DNA of 64,000 nt from Paenibacillus sp. P25. GTDB lineage: Bacteria; Bacillota; Bacilli; Paenibacillales; NBRC-103111. The stretch is from positions 2,914,001 to 2,978,000 of the forward strand of contig CP085629.1 in NCBI GenBank assembly GCA_024704175.1, read 5' to 3'. Shown here piece by piece: positions 63,101 through 64,000 of this stretch (the first letter of the stretch is position 1; the number at the start of each line of letters is the position of its first letter). The notes under the pieces were generated by a model, which worked only from the letters and a program-made list of their open reading frames with translations, searched no databases and was not told the DNA's origin. The translations under genes and the position numbers were made by a program.

Positions 63101-63574
63101 CTACCAAATGTACATTCCACCCTGTGCGGTTAATCGGCCCATCGTGGCGAGCCGCTGGCCGTAAATGGTCATCTTAAACGAGCCCCAGCCGTCCAGGTCC
63201 TTAGCGATATCGGCGTAATCGATGCCTACCGACACATCCCCCACTGACTTGGATGTCTTTAGGCCGCGGGCTTCCGCCGCCGCCATTACCTGCGCCGCCG
63301 GGCTCCCTGGGGCCGCACTGCCCTGCAGGTACAGAGTGCAGAAATGCGCGATAAACCAGCCCATCGCCACATACCAGGCATCGTGCCAACGCGCCTCTTG
63401 GATCGAGGCATTCGCAAGATTGACGTACATCGTCAGGACGGCGACCGGTATGACATTGGTGTCAAACTGCGGATAGGAAGCAAGGAAATCCGCCGACGTG
63501 TATGGGGGATTCTGGCCGCTCCGCAGGTTCGATCCGTCGCCGAAGTCAAAAAACTCATTGTACAAGATCGGCAT
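63101..63574 (-). CDS. DUF4054 head-tail adaptor
   Basis: 157 residues. TSADFLASYPQFDTNVIPVA, QEARWHDAWYVAMGWFIAHF and SKSVGDVSVGIDYADIAKDL are characteristic of DUF4054. It lies two genes below the capsid gene, as expected for an adaptor. Confidence 0.88.
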   Translation of the reverse strand: MPILYNEFFDFGDGSNLRSGQNPPYTSADFLASYPQFDTNVIPVAVLTMYVNLANASIQEARWHDAWYVAMGWFIAHFCTLYLQGSAAPGSPAAQVMAAAEARGLKTSKSVGDVSVGIDYADIAKDLDGWGSFKMTIYGQRLATMGRLTAQGGMYIW

Positions 63575-63836
63575 TAGCGTTCACCGCATCAGCGGCTCCA
63601 GCGTCCGGCTCCGCAGTCTTCTTCCCGCGCTTGCGGCCACCGTTCGCCTCGATTTCTCTTTCATCCACCGAGCTCTCGGCTACAGAAAGGAGATCCGCCC
63701 TATCGGCCAGCTTGAACATATCGGATTCACGCACCCAATCCGGAGCGTCTTCGAACGATAAAGCCTTGACGGTGAATGTGATGCTGCGGTCTTCCGGGTG
63801 ATGAAACTGCATCGCTTGGCGGGCAAAAATTCTCAT
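63555..63836 (-). CDS. Small phage head-region protein, 93 aa
   Basis: ATG 63836 follows AAGGAGG. It reads MRIFARQAMQFHHPEDRSIT, then ALSFEDAPDWVRESDMFKLA, with a Lys/Ala-rich tail. Not recognised; similar short proteins are found next to capsid genes. It overlaps the DUF4054 start by 20 bases. Confidence 0.65.
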   Translation of the reverse strand: MRIFARQAMQFHHPEDRSITFTVKALSFEDAPDWVRESDMFKLADRADLLSVAESSVDEREIEANGGRKRGKKTAEPDAGAADAVNANADLVQ

Positions 63837-63862
63837 GGGTGATTTTCCTCCTTGGAATGAAA

Positions 63863-63893
63863 CAAGCCCTCCCGGTCATCGGAAGGGCCTATC
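63863..63893 (-). terminator. Weak terminator after capsid gene
   Basis: GCCCTTCC and GGAGGGC pair with one bulge, then TTGTTTCATT on the minus strand. It may lower expression of the genes below the capsid. Confidence 0.4.
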
Positions 63894-63903
63894 TCGATTC
63901 ATA

Positions 63904-64000
63904 TTAAATTCCATCCATATAGCGCATGGTTTGCGGATAGAGCAATTTAACCTGCCCGATCTGAGCCGCATAGGCGGTCAGGTACGCCATTTCCGTTACG
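63904..64000 (-). CDS. Major capsid protein, C-terminal end (partial)
   Basis: Only the last 32 codons are inside the window: VTEMAYLTAYAAQIGQVKLL and YPQTMRYMDGI. This end resembles DUF2184/encapsulin-like phage major capsid proteins that accompany DUF4054 adaptors. The gene runs off the right edge. Confidence 0.6.
   Translation of the reverse strand, partial: VTEMAYLTAYAAQIGQVKLLYPQTMRYMDGI

Overview
The window looks like a Paenibacillus-type genome (endospore-forming, low- to mid-GC Firmicute). Grounds: two alpha/beta small acid-soluble spore proteins, a gerP spore-coat permeability cluster, the asnS-dnaD pair, an S-layer-like surface protein, YolD-like proteins, gapped Bacillales-type LexA boxes and near-consensus sigma-A, sigma-G and ECF promoters. 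This is inference from gene content; no 16S is present.

Layout. 1-13 kb: small spore and envelope genes, an ECF sigma/anti-sigma pair beside a surface cupredoxin protein, gerP genes, a divergent Hsp20-like gene and three tRNAs (fMet, Ile2, Leu). 13-31 kb: two export operons on the minus strand. One is MarR/GbsR regulator, SwrC-like RND pump, adaptor, secreted protein. The other is ABC ATPase, adaptor, giant FtsX-type permease, a second ATPase with an AbrB-like tail, solute-binding lipoprotein, secreted protein; it is preceded by an ECF-type promoter. The two secreted proteins look like paralogues built of Ig-like modules. 31-38.5 kb: core metabolism (hbd-ackA-asnS-dnaD, leuC-leuD, a LysE exporter).

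From about 38.5 kb to the window end lies a contractile-tailed prophage. Its left arm has a YolD/WYL-like set under LexA-type boxes, hicAB, an XRE repressor with four phased operators, micro-ORFs and an AT-rich two-gene cargo. The structural module runs on the minus strand from the capsid at the right edge through neck, sheath, tube, frameshifted tail chaperone, tape measure, baseplate, fibres and lysis genes. No integrase is in the window; only a short tail-like remnant is seen at the left border.

A caveat affects the annotation. About twenty conserved genes are broken by single-base shifts, and at least ten of these are repaired by adding one G/C to an existing G/C run. I read this as sequence error, not decay, and give each such gene as one CDS with the shift noted. 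The most promising undescribed items are the prophage cargo pair, an 11-copy phased TTGCCG cluster, a two-hairpin small RNA candidate, and tandem 39-bp hairpin units abutting ribosome binding sites at two chromosomal loci.
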